7,345 nucleotides of DNA, from NCBI GenBank assembly GCA_030271565.1, contig JARXKR010000075.1, positions 1 to 7,345 of the forward strand, written 5' to 3'. The translations under genes and the position numbers were made by a program. The stretch's first letter is position 1. Every line of letters begins with the position of its first letter. Shown here one piece after another: positions 6,467 through 7,345 of this stretch. The notes below the pieces were generated by a model. That model was not told the DNA's origin. It worked only from the letters and a program-made list of their open reading frames with translations, and did no database searches. The stretch comes from Pseudomonadota bacterium (GTDB lineage Bacteria; Pseudomonadota; Alphaproteobacteria; Sphingomonadales; Sphingomonadaceae).

Positions 6467-6542
6467 TGGCAGGAGCGGGGGGACTCGAACCCACGGCCCT
6501 CGGTTTTGGAGACCGATGCTCTACCAACTGAGCTACGCTCCT
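6467..6542 (-). tRNA. trnW: tRNA-Trp (anticodon CCA)
   Basis: Read on the minus strand, this 76-nt gene folds as a full cloverleaf: acceptor AGGAGCG/CGCTCCT, D-stem GCTC/GAGC, anticodon stem TCGGT/ACCGA with loop CTCCAAA (anticodon CCA), a 5-nt variable region, and T-loop TTCGAGT. The 3' CCA is encoded. The T-stem, GTGGG/CCCCC, has one U-C mismatch at its second pair. A tRNA-Trp next to secE-nusG is the conserved bacterial arrangement, here interrupted by one membrane gene. Confidence 0.97.
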
Positions 6543-6555
6543 GCAGGCGGGGGTG

Positions 6556-6584
6556 CCTCTATCTACAAGACTGCATCATGACAA
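6556..6584 (-). promoter_or_regulatory. Candidate tRNA-Trp promoter
   Basis: On the minus strand TTGTCA (6579-6584) and TAGAGG (6556-6561) are separated by 17 nt. The predicted transcript start near 6549 is 7 nt before the mature tRNA end, which is typical. The promoter would also serve the membrane-protein gene behind the tRNA. Confidence 0.4.
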
Positions 6585-6616
6585 GCGATCTGCATAGGTC
6601 CATATGAAGAATTGCC

Positions 6617-7345
6617 GTGCACGCACCTGCCGCCCCGCCCCCGATCGATCCCGCGCTGCTGCTGCTGGCCTATCGCGGCGGGATTTTTCCGATGGCCGAC
6701 GCGCGCGACGATCCGGAAATCTTCTGGGTCGAGCCGCGCCGCCGCGCGGTACTGCCGCTGGAGCGCTTTCACTGTTCGCATTCGCTCGCCAAGACATTGA
6801 GTCGCGGAACTTTTGAAATCACTTGCAATCAAGCGTTTGCTGCGGTGATCGAAGCTTGCGCCGGCCCGCGCCGCGATGGCGACGAAACCTGGATCAGCAG
6901 CCGCATCGCGCGCAGCTACGTCGGATTGCACGAACAGGGTTTGGCCCATTCGATCGAATGCTGGGGCGACGGCGCGTTGCTGGGCGGGCTTTACGGGGTC
7001 GGCTTCGACCGCGTGTTCTGCGGCGAATCGATGTTCAGCCGCGCCACCGATGCCTCGAAGGTCGCGCTGGCCTGGCTGGTCGCAGCGTTGCGCCGGGCAG
7101 AAATCGAACTGCTCGACTGCCAGTTCATGACCGGACACCTCGCCTCACTCGGCGCCGAGGAAATGAGCCAGGCCGACTACCTCGAACTGTTGCGGGTGGC
7201 TCAGCGCCCGATGGGCGAGGCGGATGGCGAAGCACTGGGCTTGGCTGCCGGAGCCGGCGAGGCCGCCGTTGATAGGGGGGGCTTAGCCGTTGGAGCCGGG
7301 CTACCTGCGGGATTCGCCGCTCTGCTCGGCGACGCTGCAGCCGCA
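6617..7345 (+). CDS. aat: Leucyl/phenylalanyl-tRNA-protein transferase, C-terminus cut by window edge
   Basis: Aat adds Leu or Phe from aminoacyl-tRNA to proteins with N-terminal Arg or Lys, marking them for ClpS-ClpAP degradation in the cytoplasm. The 243 visible codons hold the family blocks in order: LLLAYRGGIFPMAD (15-28), a PRRRAVLPLERFH block (40-52), TWISSRIARSYVGLHEQGLA (91-110), HSIECW, GGLYGVGFDRVFCGESMFSR (123-142), DASKVAL and LDCQFMTGHLASLGA (166-180). The GTG at 6617 is chosen because TGA lies in frame just upstream; the ATG at 6604 is out of frame. From about residue 197 the protein runs into an Ala/Gly-rich tail that contains a near-repeat of 14 codons, longer than the E. coli protein of about 234 residues. 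No stop is reached. Confidence 0.96.
   Translation, partial: MHAPAAPPPIDPALLLLAYRGGIFPMADARDDPEIFWVEPRRRAVLPLERFHCSHSLAKTLSRGTFEITCNQAFAAVIEACAGPRRDGDETWISSRIARSYVGLHEQGLAHSIECWGDGALLGGLYGVGFDRVFCGESMFSRATDASKVALAWLVAALRRAEIELLDCQFMTGHLASLGAEEMSQADYLELLRVAQRPMGEADGEALGLAAGAGEAAVDRGGLAVGAGLPAGFAALLGDAAAA
7238..7299 (+). repeat. Imperfect direct repeat in the aat tail
   Basis: A 20-nt segment (7238-7257) recurs 42 nt later (7280-7299) with 16 of 20 bases identical, encoding GLAAGAG and then GLAVGAG. The period is 14 codons, so the reading frame is kept. This looks like local expansion of a poorly conserved C-terminal tail. Confidence 0.5.

Noticed and set aside
6604..6816. Short plus-strand frame starting at an ATG just before aat
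   Set aside because: It is out of frame with Aat and gives an Arg/Ala-rich shadow peptide; the GTG at 6617 gives the real protein.

Overview
The window reads as chromosomal DNA from a high-GC alphaproteobacterium. Sphingomonadales, perhaps near Erythrobacter, is my best guess from the look of NusG, SecE and Aat and from a CGTCATCCCGGCG-type palindromic repeat; no 16S or database comparison backs this. The backbone is the conserved tRNA-Trp - secE - nusG - rplK - rplA block, all on the minus strand, so it is transcribed from right to left.

Right to left along that block: aat (leucyl/phenylalanyl-tRNA-protein transferase, plus strand, cut by the right edge) diverges from tRNA-Trp(CCA). A 504-residue polytopic membrane protein of unknown function starts 15 nt after the tRNA. 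Next come a pair of inverted 28-nt REP-like arms, a possible promoter, an 89-nt imperfect hairpin, secE and nusG. After nusG lies an acyltransferase-3 family membrane protein on the same strand. Two plus-strand genes follow: a PspA/IM30-family protein, convergent with the acyltransferase and 4 nt from it, and before it an exported protease-like protein with two aspartic-protease motifs. A 238-nt divergent intergenic region then leads to rplK (L11) and rplA (L1, cut by the left edge).

The translation and export genes are conventional. The less usual points are: (1) rplK carries an apparent one-base insertion in an 8-base C run, breaking the reading frame at the linker between the two L11 domains; (2) three envelope-type genes lie between nusG and rplK, and one more membrane gene lies between tRNA-Trp and secE; (3) the secE leader contains a long hairpin of about 29 base pairs; (4) a two-lobed retropepsin-like protein sits 72 nt upstream of pspA on the same strand, a possible envelope-stress pair.

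I do not see a clearly new defence, mobile or biosynthetic system here. The protease-pspA pair and the secE leader hairpin are the best candidates for undescribed biology, and the rplK frameshift is the point most in need of a check against raw reads.
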